From JABFRG01 sp046351415 (GTDB lineage Bacteria > Myxococcota_A > Polyangia > Polyangiales > Polyangiaceae), in the NCBI GenBank assembly GCA_046351415.1, contig JAXLYO010000009.1, positions 245,774-309,773 on the forward strand: DNA of 64,000 nucleotides, read 5' to 3'. Position 1 is the first letter of the stretch. Each line of letters begins with the position of its first letter. The notes beneath the pieces are model-generated. The model was not told the origin of the DNA and searched no databases. It worked only from the letters and a program-made list of their open reading frames with translations. A program made the position numbers and the translations under genes. Shown piece by piece: positions 8,914 to 16,844 of the stretch.

Positions 8914-9966
8914 CTAAAAGCCCATCATCGAGGCGGCCATCTTCTCGTCGACGATGCCCTTGTTCACGAGGCGTTCGATGTCCATGGCGAAGGTCTGCAT
9001 GCCGTAGGGGTGTACGCCCTTTTCCATGATGTCTTTGAGAGAGGGGTTGTTCTCCGGGCGCTTGATGCTCATGCGCGCCGTTCCCGTCGCTACGAGCACT
9101 TCCGCTGACAAGACAACGCCATTGCCGTCGCGACGCGGAATGAGGCGTTGAGCGATCACCCCCTGGAGACAATCGGCGAAACGAATGCGCATTTCCTCCG
9201 TCGACCCCGCCTGATTCTTCGGCGCGAGCGCGAGGATGCGGCCGACCGTTCGCGAGACGTCTGGCGTGTGGAGCGTCGAAAACACGAGGTGACCCGTCTC
9301 TGCCGCCTTCAGGGCAATGTCCATCGTAATTTCGTCGCGAATCTCGCCCACGAGGATGACGTCGGGGTCTTGACGAAGAGCTGCTCGGAGCGCGTCTGCG
9401 AACGAGTCGGTATCGACACCGACTTCCCGCTGGCTAACGCTCGACTTTACGTCTTTGTGGAGAAATTCGATCGGGTCTTCGATGGTGACGATGTGCGTCG
9501 CGCGCGTATGATTGATGTGCGAGACCATCGACGCCAGCGTCGAGCTCTTTCCATTGCCCGCCGCCCCGACGCAGAGGATGAGACCGCGCTCTTGTTCCGC
9601 AAGATACTTGCACGCAGAGGGAGCCCCCAAATCTTCGAAGGTCGGAATTTTGAGCGGGATGACGCGAAGAACGATGCCGTAGGAGCCACGCTGCCGGTAG
9701 ACGTTCACACGGAAACGTCCGACACCGGGCACCCCGTAAGCGAGATCGTGTTCCTTCTTCGACTCGGGGTCGACCGACTTGAGCAGATGCTTCACGATGG
9801 CCCGCGTGTCTTCGACGTTCAGCGGGTCCGTGCGGAAGAAGATCATGTCGCCGTTGACGCGGGCGCCCGGCGCGATGCCGACCTTGAAGTGCACGTCGCT
9901 CGCATGAGCGGAGACGGCCTTCACGAGCAGCTGCTGAAAGTAATCTTCGCTTGCGTAAACGCTCAT
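8914..9966 (-). CDS. pilT: type IV pilus retraction ATPase PilT/PilU family
   Basis: Hexameric cytoplasmic ATPase that powers retraction of type IV pili and twitching (S-type) motility. The Walker A GAAGNGKSS has its Lys at residue 140. The Asp-box TIEDPIE, Walker B-type DVILVGEIRD and the His-box TLHTPD are present in order. The start chosen is ATG at 9966, preceded by GAGGAG at a suitable distance; an in-frame upstream start would place the ribosome-binding site inside the gene. The protein of 350 aa ends in MASMMGF. The C-terminus differs from the AIRLIG/AGLATR tail of classic PilT, so PilU or another paralogue is possible. It lies between a lipoprotein gene and bioB. Confidence 0.9.
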   Translation of the reverse strand: MSVYASEDYFQQLLVKAVSAHASDVHFKVGIAPGARVNGDMIFFRTDPLNVEDTRAIVKHLLKSVDPESKKEHDLAYGVPGVGRFRVNVYRQRGSYGIVLRVIPLKIPTFEDLGAPSACKYLAEQERGLILCVGAAGNGKSSTLASMVSHINHTRATHIVTIEDPIEFLHKDVKSSVSQREVGVDTDSFADALRAALRQDPDVILVGEIRDEITMDIALKAAETGHLVFSTLHTPDVSRTVGRILALAPKNQAGSTEEMRIRFADCLQGVIAQRLIPRRDGNGVVLSAEVLVATGTARMSIKRPENNPSLKDIMEKGVHPYGMQTFAMDIERLVNKGIVDEKMAASMMGF

Positions 9967-10002
9967 GAGACTCCTCGTCTCACCATACACCAAGGGACGC
10001 CG

Positions 10003-10560
10003 CTATTTCGCGTCGAGATCCACGGGAATGTCCGTGGCCTTCACGCAGCCGTAGGCCACCATCATCCGAAGGGTCGAGACCGCAAGAGCCCGTTCCTTTG
10101 GGGGCCGGCCCTTTTCACGAGCGAGCCAGAGCAGCGTGTCACAAGCCGCGCGGAGCTCTTCGGCATCGTCGGGGTCGACCTGCTTCCGCGGCGTCGCGGC
10201 GAGCTCGTTGGCAGCCTCGAGCGCTGCCCGCGCGTCCTTTTCTCGGCTTTTTGCCTCGTCCGCCAGAAATGCGAGCGCTCGCACTTCCCCAGACTGGGCG
10301 AGGGCTCGGTACGCATCGGGGCGCTTTCGTTCTCCGACCTTGGCGGCCTCGACGACCGCCTCGATGCCCTCGCGCCGGGCCCACCGAAAGAGCTCGTCGT
10401 CGTCCGCTGCGCCGCCGGAGACGGCACCCGACGTGGTCCCAGGGCTCTTTCCGTCGGCTGCACCCCCGTCGGACGGCGCGGTCGAAGATTTGGAACAGGC
10501 GGTAGGGGCGCACGCGCACGCCACGAGAAGCAGCAAGGCAGGAACCTGAGCGGCGCGCAT
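10003..10560 (-). CDS. lipoprotein, alpha-helical, unknown function
   Basis: 185-aa protein starting at ATG 10560 with a hydrophobic signal and several possible lipobox Cys (Cys15, Cys17, Cys22). A Ser/Gly/Asp-rich linker is followed by a helical region with repeated Ala/Glu/Arg helices (residues 65-170) that could be HEAT- or TPR-like. The gene is 36 nt upstream of pilT on the same strand and may be the first gene of a lipoprotein-pilT-bioB unit. Whether it relates to pili is unknown. Confidence 0.65.
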   Translation of the reverse strand: MRAAQVPALLLLVACACAPTACSKSSTAPSDGGAADGKSPGTTSGAVSGGAADDDELFRWARREGIEAVVEAAKVGERKRPDAYRALAQSGEVRALAFLADEAKSREKDARAALEAANELAATPRKQVDPDDAEELRAACDTLLWLAREKGRPPKERALAVSTLRMMVAYGCVKATDIPVDLDAK

Positions 10561-10680
10561 CGGAGCCACGGGAGGATAGAAGCTCCCTCCCCGGCTGTCA
10601 TCCCGCCTGTCATCACCCCTGTCATCCCCTGCGTCCGCTCCCCTTTCTTCCCCGACTTGAGATAGAACCTGCCCTACGCC

Positions 10681-12252
10681 ATGAAGTCCGAACGCCCCGC
10701 CCGCGACGACCAACAGGTCGCAGACGAAAGCAAGCTCCGTGACGCCGTCGACGACCAGCTCGAGCTCGCCCTCGTGGGTCACTTCAGCATCGGAGAAACC
10801 ATGAGCAAGCTCCTCCCGATGGTTGCGAATGCGCTCGGGGCTGAATGCGTCTTCGTCCACACGTACGGAGAAGACCTCGCACTCCACACGTTCCAGTGGC
10901 CCGAGACCGCGAGCATCGACAGTGCGCTCTTGCGCTCGATGGTGCCAGAGCAGCGAACGTCGGTTCATGCGAAGGGCGAAGGCGGCGCACAGACAGTGCT
11001 CCAGCCTCTCGATGTCGCGGGTGAATGGTTCGGAAGCGCAGGGGCTCGCTTCACGACCGGCGACCCCAAGAAAGTGGAAAGCGGTCTTCGCGTATTCTGC
11101 GAAGTGCTCGATAACTACCTATACGGACTCTACGCGGCACGTCAGAAGCATCAGGCCATGCTGCGCGTCGCCAACGCGCTCCGCCACCGGGTGATGCGAG
11201 AAGGCTTGTCCGATGCGGTCAAGATTCTCCACGAGACGGTTCCCATCCAAGAGATCTTGTTCGTCTACATCTCCGAAGAACAGAGCTCGAGTAGCCTCCA
11301 AGTGCAGCTCTTTCGAAACGGCGAGCTATGCCTCGACACGATGAGCTCGGCGAGCACGGCGCTCGTCCAAGAACTCGCGCGCGACTACTTCGAAGGCCGC
11401 TCCCGGGAACTCCTCACTGAACTCAAACTTCCGAGGCCTCAAGAAGAGGTGCTCATCAACGGCATCACGCGTAGCGTCATCGTCGGCAAGCTCGTCGTGA
11501 CGGCGGTTCGAGATGTGTTCAACACCTACGACCGTGACCTACTCTCGGCATTCGCCGGCTTCGTTCGCCAGCGCATCGTCGACTTCAACAAAGAGTGGCG
11601 CACGCTCGCGGCGAGCTTTCGCGAGGAAGACGTCGCGCGATTGCTCCACACGGACGACTATCGCAAACAGTACCTTGCGCCACGCGAGGAAACCGTGGGC
11701 ATCGTCTATGCCGACATTTCGGGCTTCACGCGCCTTTCCGAGCAGGTGCTGAAGAGTCCCGAGAAGGTGGCCATGCTCGTGGAGGCGTGGAGCCGCGAAG
11801 CCGTCGAGATCGTTTGGTCCGAAGGCGGCGTCTTCGACAAGATGGTAGGCGATTGCATCATCGCGCTGTTCGGTCCCCCCTTCTACGATCGCTCGCCCGC
11901 TGAACGACTCGAAGCGGCACTGAGAGCGGCAACGCGTATCCGCGAAATGACCATGGCGTTTCCGACGCGCCCAGGCTTCGAGCATCTCGGTGAACTCGCC
12001 GTCTCCATCGGCGTGAATCTCGCCCCCCTCTTCGTCGGGATGTTCGGGCCCAACGACAACTTCACGGGGTTCTCGAGCGGAATGAACAACACCGCCAGGC
12101 TTCAAGGTTGCGCCGGGCCGAACGAGACGCTCGTCATGGACGCCTCCGTGAGTGAGCTATCCGAGACGACGCCGTTTCGCTTCGGTGAAGTCCGGCGCAT
12201 GCCAGTGAAAAACGTCAAAGAACCGCTGCAATATCGAGCGCTTCTCTTCTAG
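10681..12252 (+). CDS. class III adenylate cyclase with N-terminal sensory region
   Basis: Predicted ATP to cAMP cyclase of 523 aa. Residues 20-320 form two alpha/beta regions resembling GAF sensor domains. Residues 335-515 are the class III cyclase domain. The catalytic set appears complete: metal-binding Asp345 (YADISGF) and Asp391 (KMVGD), adenine-selecting Lys387, Thr462, transition-state Asn469 and Arg473 (NNTAR). The protein has no transmembrane segment, so it should be cytosolic. It is followed 23 nt later by a long inverted repeat with TGTGA and TCACA half-sites in front of a lipoprotein gene. Signal input unknown. Confidence 0.88.
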   Translation: MKSERPARDDQQVADESKLRDAVDDQLELALVGHFSIGETMSKLLPMVANALGAECVFVHTYGEDLALHTFQWPETASIDSALLRSMVPEQRTSVHAKGEGGAQTVLQPLDVAGEWFGSAGARFTTGDPKKVESGLRVFCEVLDNYLYGLYAARQKHQAMLRVANALRHRVMREGLSDAVKILHETVPIQEILFVYISEEQSSSSLQVQLFRNGELCLDTMSSASTALVQELARDYFEGRSRELLTELKLPRPQEEVLINGITRSVIVGKLVVTAVRDVFNTYDRDLLSAFAGFVRQRIVDFNKEWRTLAASFREEDVARLLHTDDYRKQYLAPREETVGIVYADISGFTRLSEQVLKSPEKVAMLVEAWSREAVEIVWSEGGVFDKMVGDCIIALFGPPFYDRSPAERLEAALRAATRIREMTMAFPTRPGFEHLGELAVSIGVNLAPLFVGMFGPNDNFTGFSSGMNNTARLQGCAGPNETLVMDASVSELSETTPFRFGEVRRMPVKNVKEPLQYRALLF

Positions 12253-12275
12253 TCGAGGTTCGGCACGACCATGGA

Positions 12276-12314
12276 CTTTGTGACATCAAGTGCCTAACAT
12301 GGCACGTCACAAGG
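12276..12314 (+). promoter_or_regulatory. long imperfect hairpin ahead of a lipoprotein start
   Basis: Left arm CTTTGTGAC (12276-12284) and GTGCC (12290-12294) pair with GGCAC (12301-12305) and GTCACAAGG (12306-12314). The left arm carries a 5-nt bulge and the loop is 6 nt, giving 14 base pairs including one wobble. The right arm contains the AAGG that lies just before the ATG at 12318, so the hairpin could hide the ribosome-binding site. The outer arms are also a TGTGA...TCACA dyad. It may be a translational switch, a protein-binding site or a terminator of the cyclase gene; no T-run follows, which argues against the last. Confidence 0.5.
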
Positions 12315-12317
12315 CTT

Positions 12318-13571
12318 ATGCGACAAACCTCCCGACTCCTTATCCTCGCTTCGATCCTCGCTCCCCTTCTTGTTGCGTGCGGAGGCGCTCCGCCGAAACT
12401 CAGGCAACGAAACTTCGAAGAGGAGCAGGCTTCGAACCCCCTCGGTCCTTCCTATCTGCTCATGCCGTTGCCGTCGGAGGACTCGAGCGTCCTCGGCCGT
12501 ATTCTCACCGCGCCGCCCGAAGCGGGACGAAGCCTCGACGAGATATCGCGACCCAACCCGTGCGCAGACAAGCTGACGCCCCAGCAGGAAGCAGCGCAGT
12601 CTGCGGAGTTCAATGACGCTCGCGAACTCAAGGTGAGCGGCAGCACGAAGGCCATGCTCGGCGCCTTCGGGTTTTCGGCGGACGCGGACCACGCAACGCA
12701 CTTCGTCTACAAACTGAGCACCGACAAGCGCGTGGGCCGCACCGACACGACGGAGTACACGGCATGCTGTCAGCAGAAAGGGTGCGGCTACGGTTTCGTC
12801 GGCGCGCTCGTGCACGGCGAGGGCGAGTACGCCACGGGTGAGGAAACTTCCGGCTCGGGCTCGGCCAACGTCATGATGGTCGGCAGCGCTCAAGGAAGAG
12901 TCAGCCTGAAGACGCTGCACAAGCGAAAGGTCAAAGGCTACGTCGCAGCGATCGTCGTCGTGACCGACACGAGCAAAGTGAAGCCCACCGATCCGCTCGG
13001 CCTCGCAGCGGAGGCTGGCGTCCAACTCGAGACGAACAACCAGAGCCTCAAGGAAATTGCAGAGCACGACAAAGTGAAAGTCGCCATGTCCGGCTCGACA
13101 TTCACGTTTGCGACAGGCACGGAGACGCTCACGGAGAACGACTTCGTTCGACGCTATCGACAGGTGACGGGCTCCGACGAACTCGACGACTTCGAAACGA
13201 GGCGAAACAAGGGTGGCCTCATCGTCACGGGCACACTCTTCGGACTCCATGCCGCCGCGGTCCCCGCAGGGGCCATCTTGCTCGCGGCCACGCCGCGCAC
13301 GAACGATGGCGTGACCACGGTCGCCCCGATCATGATTGGTCTCGGAAGTGTCGGGACCATCGGCTGCGGCATCTGGTTCTTCTCGAAGCTACTCAAGTAC
13401 GATGGCGAACCGACCGATCACGGAATGACCTACGACCAAGCGGTCGTCTACCGCGACAAGTACAACCGCGCGCTCATCAAGCGCACCCACAAGCGGGTGA
13501 ATTCGGGCGCACTCGAACTCCACCTCGAGCCGATGCTCGGAAGTACTTTGGGCATTCAGGGGACCTTCTAG
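12318..13571 (+). CDS. lipoprotein with C-terminal membrane segments, unknown function
   Basis: 417-aa protein with a strong lipoprotein signal (LLVAC, lipid Cys21). The central part (residues 80-280) is rich in Thr/Gly/Val and probably beta-structured. Residues 300-360 contain two hydrophobic stretches, an Ala/Gly helix and one around GSVGTIGCGIWFF. The start at 12318 sits inside the leader of the hairpin described at 12276-12314. No enzyme motif was seen. The pattern of lipobox plus late paired helices recurs in the gene at 33987-35441. Confidence 0.7.
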   Translation: MRQTSRLLILASILAPLLVACGGAPPKLRQRNFEEEQASNPLGPSYLLMPLPSEDSSVLGRILTAPPEAGRSLDEISRPNPCADKLTPQQEAAQSAEFNDARELKVSGSTKAMLGAFGFSADADHATHFVYKLSTDKRVGRTDTTEYTACCQQKGCGYGFVGALVHGEGEYATGEETSGSGSANVMMVGSAQGRVSLKTLHKRKVKGYVAAIVVVTDTSKVKPTDPLGLAAEAGVQLETNNQSLKEIAEHDKVKVAMSGSTFTFATGTETLTENDFVRRYRQVTGSDELDDFETRRNKGGLIVTGTLFGLHAAAVPAGAILLAATPRTNDGVTTVAPIMIGLGSVGTIGCGIWFFSKLLKYDGEPTDHGMTYDQAVVYRDKYNRALIKRTHKRVNSGALELHLEPMLGSTLGIQGTF

Positions 13572-13676
13572 AGCCCCTACGGGCAACGACGGCCCTTCGA
13601 CCGTTCGAAGGGCGCGTTCGACCATTCGCTCACAGCGCGAAAACGGGCGCGCCGACGAAGACACATGCTCTAGGGC

Positions 13677-13910
13677 ATGCGCCTTCTTTTTCCAGCAGGC
13701 GGGCTCGCACTCCTCGCCGTGACCTTGTTCTTGGCTGGTCTCGGCGTGCGCGAGGGCCTCGCCTTTCCAAAGTGGCTCTACGTCGCCTCGTTCGGGGTCG
13801 CAGCATTGGGCGGCCTCGTTCCGAGGCTACGGAAAGCAATCTATCTCGCTGCCGCCCTGTTCCTCGCAGCGCTGACGATCTCCTACTTTTCGGGCATCAC
13901 GGGCGCGTGA
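13677..13910 (+). CDS. small three-helix membrane protein
   Basis: 77-aa protein, almost entirely hydrophobic, with three predicted helices (residues 3-22, 33-50, 56-72) and an RLRK positive patch between helices 2 and 3. A near-palindrome CATGC-TCTAGG-GCATG at 13664-13679 overlaps the ATG. The ORF has no close neighbour on the same strand, ending 130 nt before the TetR gene. Function unknown. Short but the helix pattern supports a real gene. Confidence 0.6.
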   Translation: MRLLFPAGGLALLAVTLFLAGLGVREGLAFPKWLYVASFGVAALGGLVPRLRKAIYLAAALFLAALTISYFSGITGA

Positions 13911-13967
13911 GTGTCTGCTCGAACCGTGGAGGCCCGAGCGAGACCCCTCCCAGGGGACTCAATTATC

Positions 13968-14021
13968 GGATACATATCCAGTACTTCCAAAGTTGAATCT
14001 TTTTCATTGAAACTATTTCAA
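13968..14021 (+). promoter_or_regulatory. candidate operator region of the TetR-alkB operon
   Basis: An AT-rich stretch, unusual in this GC-rich window, holds a perfect inverted repeat TTGAAA-CTA-TTTCAA (14007-14021), 19 nt before the TetR ATG, and a second dyad GGATA-CA-TATCC (13968-13979). A TetR-family repressor commonly binds such dyads in its own promoter. The assignment to this regulator is inferred from position. Confidence 0.5.
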
Positions 14022-14040
14022 TCCGGGTCACACTTTCCCC

Positions 14041-14613
14041 ATGGCTCGAACCGCGCAGCTCGACGCTCGTCGTGAACAACTCCTTCGAGTGGGAAAAGAC
14101 GTCTTCTCGGACCGCGCGTACGATGCGGTCTCCACGGAGGAAATCGCCGAGGCTGCGGGGATCTCGATAGGGCTCCTTTACCACTACTTCTCGAGCAAGA
14201 AGGGCTTCTACGTCGCCACCATCCGAGCGGCCGCCGACGAGCTACTCTCGACGATTCAGTTTCCCGCCGGCTCCTCCCTCGCCATGTCGGCAAGGGACTC
14301 GATTTCCCGCTTTCTCGACTTCATCGAACAAAACGCACGACTCTACGTCAGCCTGATGCGTGGCGGAGTGGGTGCCGACGCTCAAGTGCATGCCATCGTC
14401 GACGACGTGCGATGCAGAATCCTCAGTCGTCTCCTGGACGCGGCGAACGTGGACCCGACCCCGAGCCTGCGTCTCCGATTGCACGGCTGGGTCGGCTTCG
14501 TCGAAGCGACGACCCTACGATGGCTCACGCACCGTGAGGTCGAGCGGGCAGAGCTCGTTGCCATGCTTCTATCCTCGGTACCCGATGGCCTGATGCCCGA
14601 GGCGCGATCCTAA
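14041..14613 (+). CDS. TetR-family transcriptional regulator of alkB
   Basis: 190-aa one-component regulator. The N-terminal helix-turn-helix (residues 25-50, with STEEIAEAAGISIGLLYHYF) is a textbook TetR DNA-binding domain. The C-terminal ligand-binding region contains hydrophobic helices. Its TAA overlaps the alkB ATG by one nucleotide (TAATG), so regulator and enzyme are translationally coupled. Its promoter holds inverted repeats at 13968-13979 and 14007-14021. It probably senses an alkane, fatty acid or related hydrophobic molecule. That ligand is inferred from the partner gene only. Confidence 0.88.
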   Translation: MARTAQLDARREQLLRVGKDVFSDRAYDAVSTEEIAEAAGISIGLLYHYFSSKKGFYVATIRAAADELLSTIQFPAGSSLAMSARDSISRFLDFIEQNARLYVSLMRGGVGADAQVHAIVDDVRCRILSRLLDAANVDPTPSLRLRLHGWVGFVEATTLRWLTHREVERAELVAMLLSSVPDGLMPEARS

Positions 14614-15617
14614 TGGGTTTCGTCTTTGTCTTCTTGGGCATGGCGGTTCTCGCGATTGCACTCATCCTGAAAGGCGCGTTTGTCTTTCTGCCGGCATTGG
14701 TCATCTTCGTCGTTGCTCCCCTGCTCGACCGTGCGCTGCCACTTGCGACGACGAACGAAAGATTGCCAAAGGCGACACATGCTCTCCCGTTCGTGTTCGT
14801 TCCGGCCCACCTTGCTGTCCTTGGGTGGGCTCTCGTCGTCCTCTCGACGGAGAACCTTCTATGGTGGGAGCGCGTGGGCCTCACGATTGGCACGGGTTTC
14901 GGCACCGCACTCGCCATCAACGTCGCTCATGAGCTCATGCACCGCCCGGGGCGCTTGGAGCAGGCCCTCGCATCCGTTCTAATGCTGAGCGCGTCCTACC
15001 CGCATTTTTGCATCGAGCACATCTACGGCCATCACAAGAATGTCGCCACGCCCGACGACCCCGCCACGTCACGACTCGGTGAATCGCTCTATGCCTTCAT
15101 GCCGCGCACTCTTGCCGGCAGCTTGCGGAGTGCTTGGCGCATCGAATGGGCACGCGTTGGTTTCGGCTTGCGCAATCGCATGCTCGCGTACTTCCTGCTC
15201 TACGTGGCCACGCTCGCGGGGATTTACCGAGCGACTGGCAGCCTCGGCGTCATCATTTTCCTCGGGCAGAGCGTGGTTGCCGTGCTCTTGCTCGAATCCA
15301 TCAACTACGTCGAACACTACGGTCTCCTACGAGACGTCGCAGCATCTGGACGCCCCGAGCGTGTGAAAGCACACCACTCTTGGAACTCGCCCCACCGCTT
15401 CTCGAACTGGGTTCTCATCAACCTCGCAAGGCACTCGGATCACCACGCTGCTGCGTCGCGCCCCTTCTACGCGTTGAGACACTTCGACGACGTGCCTCAA
15501 CTGCCCGCAAGCTACCCTGCCATGATTCTCATTGCTCTTGTCCCGCCCCTCTGGTTCCGTCTGATGGGACCGCGGGTCGAGCGAGCGCGACGAATACGGG
15601 CGCTCCCATCAACATGA
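14613..15617 (+). CDS. alkB: alkane 1-monooxygenase (AlkB-type non-heme diiron)
   Basis: Integral-membrane diiron hydroxylase that oxidises terminal methyl groups of medium-chain alkanes or related lipids using rubredoxin as electron donor. Histidine boxes are present: HELMHRPG (106-113), EHIYGHHK (135-142) and RHSDHHA (273-279), plus the NYVEHYG box. About six membrane helices surround them. The length of 334 aa is a little shorter than the 400 aa of Pseudomonas AlkB. No rubredoxin gene is adjacent. HELMHRP replaces the common HELGHK, a variation seen in AlkB-like desaturase/hydroxylase relatives, so the natural substrate may not be an alkane. Confidence 0.85.
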   Translation: MGFVFVFLGMAVLAIALILKGAFVFLPALVIFVVAPLLDRALPLATTNERLPKATHALPFVFVPAHLAVLGWALVVLSTENLLWWERVGLTIGTGFGTALAINVAHELMHRPGRLEQALASVLMLSASYPHFCIEHIYGHHKNVATPDDPATSRLGESLYAFMPRTLAGSLRSAWRIEWARVGFGLRNRMLAYFLLYVATLAGIYRATGSLGVIIFLGQSVVAVLLLESINYVEHYGLLRDVAASGRPERVKAHHSWNSPHRFSNWVLINLARHSDHHAAASRPFYALRHFDDVPQLPASYPAMILIALVPPLWFRLMGPRVERARRIRALPST

Positions 15618-15659
15618 CGCGCCACGCGCCTCCGCCCATGCGCAAGCATGCGCGCGTCG

Positions 15660-16739
15660 TCAGAAGTCGGCGGTACGGAATCGATCGACGCTCGTCGTGC
15701 TGGGCTCACCCTTGAAGTATTTTCCGCTGAGCAGTCCCGCGCTTCCTTTGACGCTGCGTCGGTCGACGATGATGCCGAGGGAGCGGCCGCGCTTCTGGAC
15801 CGTCAACGAACCGTCCTCGATGCCCTTGCGCGCGCGCAGCTGAATCGACTTGTACATCAAGGTCGGGTCCCACCCATTGAGACGGAGGCTGGCCTCCCCC
15901 TCGCGTGCCCAAGGGCGGCCCAAGACGAGCAGACGAGCGACCGAGACATGGTTGCCGGGATTCGTCGTGCCACCAATGAGGCTCATCGGGATCTTCACGT
16001 CGAACTTCCACTCGGTCTCCATGTAGGGTTCGAGGAGATTCGCGAGCTTCACCGCCGACATCCCGAAGGCAGAGCACCCCGAACCTTCTTGGTAGGAAGG
16101 TCGCACGAAGCCATAGTTCTTCTGCACGCCGCGGGCTTGGTACTCGCGAACGTAGTCGGCGAGAGCATGGCAGGTCTCGGAGGAGACCCCATTGCGGATG
16201 AACGTGGCGCGGCCGGTTTTGTATTGCTTGTCGAGGGTCGCGAGGGCGTCATCGCTCGTCTGCAGGACGCCGGTGACCGTGCGGAACATCACTCCGAGAC
16301 CGGCCTTCTCTTCGAGGACCATCTTGCGGAAGTCGTCGCCGACGTTGCTCTGGCCCGTTTCGATATGCACGGCGGGCTTCGTGACCGTGGCAGCGCAGTG
16401 GATACCAATTTGCACGTGGCCGATGGCATTGCTCGCGCCGAGACCTTCATTGAAGAGCGTGCGACGAGCGAGTGCTCCCGGGGACTTCCAGCTAAGCCCC
16501 ACGAGCTTGGGCGCAGCGATCGCGTAGAGCGTGAACTCGTCGTCGAAGACCTTGGAATCTTCCGCGACCTTCGCGAGCTCTGCGTCCGTGACGTCGAGGT
16601 TCGCGAAGCTCTCTTGCTCGGAACGAAGCTCGTCGTCGGTGACGTGCTCGTCGTCGGTGCCTTCGCTCTCCGATGCACAGCCGGGAATCGACAGAAGAAC
16701 GAGAAGGCCCAGGACACTCGCAAGCGTTCGCTTCGACAT
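15660..16739 (-). CDS. lipoprotein of unknown function
   Basis: 359-aa protein with a lipoprotein signal (SIPGC, Cys21) and a strongly acidic linker (residues 22-60). The body has a Cys pair (ETCHALADY and GSGCSAFG, residues around 190 and 220) in a context that resembles cysteine-peptidase-like folds, but no complete catalytic triad could be identified. The final 90 residues are basic. It is convergent with alkB and 105 nt downstream of the DUF4139 lipoprotein gene. Confidence 0.65.
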   Translation of the reverse strand: MSKRTLASVLGLLVLLSIPGCASESEGTDDEHVTDDELRSEQESFANLDVTDAELAKVAEDSKVFDDEFTLYAIAAPKLVGLSWKSPGALARRTLFNEGLGASNAIGHVQIGIHCAATVTKPAVHIETGQSNVGDDFRKMVLEEKAGLGVMFRTVTGVLQTSDDALATLDKQYKTGRATFIRNGVSSETCHALADYVREYQARGVQKNYGFVRPSYQEGSGCSAFGMSAVKLANLLEPYMETEWKFDVKIPMSLIGGTTNPGNHVSVARLLVLGRPWAREGEASLRLNGWDPTLMYKSIQLRARKGIEDGSLTVQKRGRSLGIIVDRRSVKGSAGLLSGKYFKGEPSTTSVDRFRTADF

Positions 16740-16844
16740 CCCACCAGAATACGGCAGTCGCCCCGTTCTTCAACGAAGGAAGACGGGGGGCCATGCCGAT
16801 ATCCTAGACGCGTCGCGTCAACGCTCGCGAAGCGAGCATCCTGA

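Noticed and set aside
10580..10640. Short CTGTCATC direct repeats before the cyclase gene
   Set aside because: Only about four imperfect short copies with no spacer regularity; not a CRISPR or a recognised repeat.
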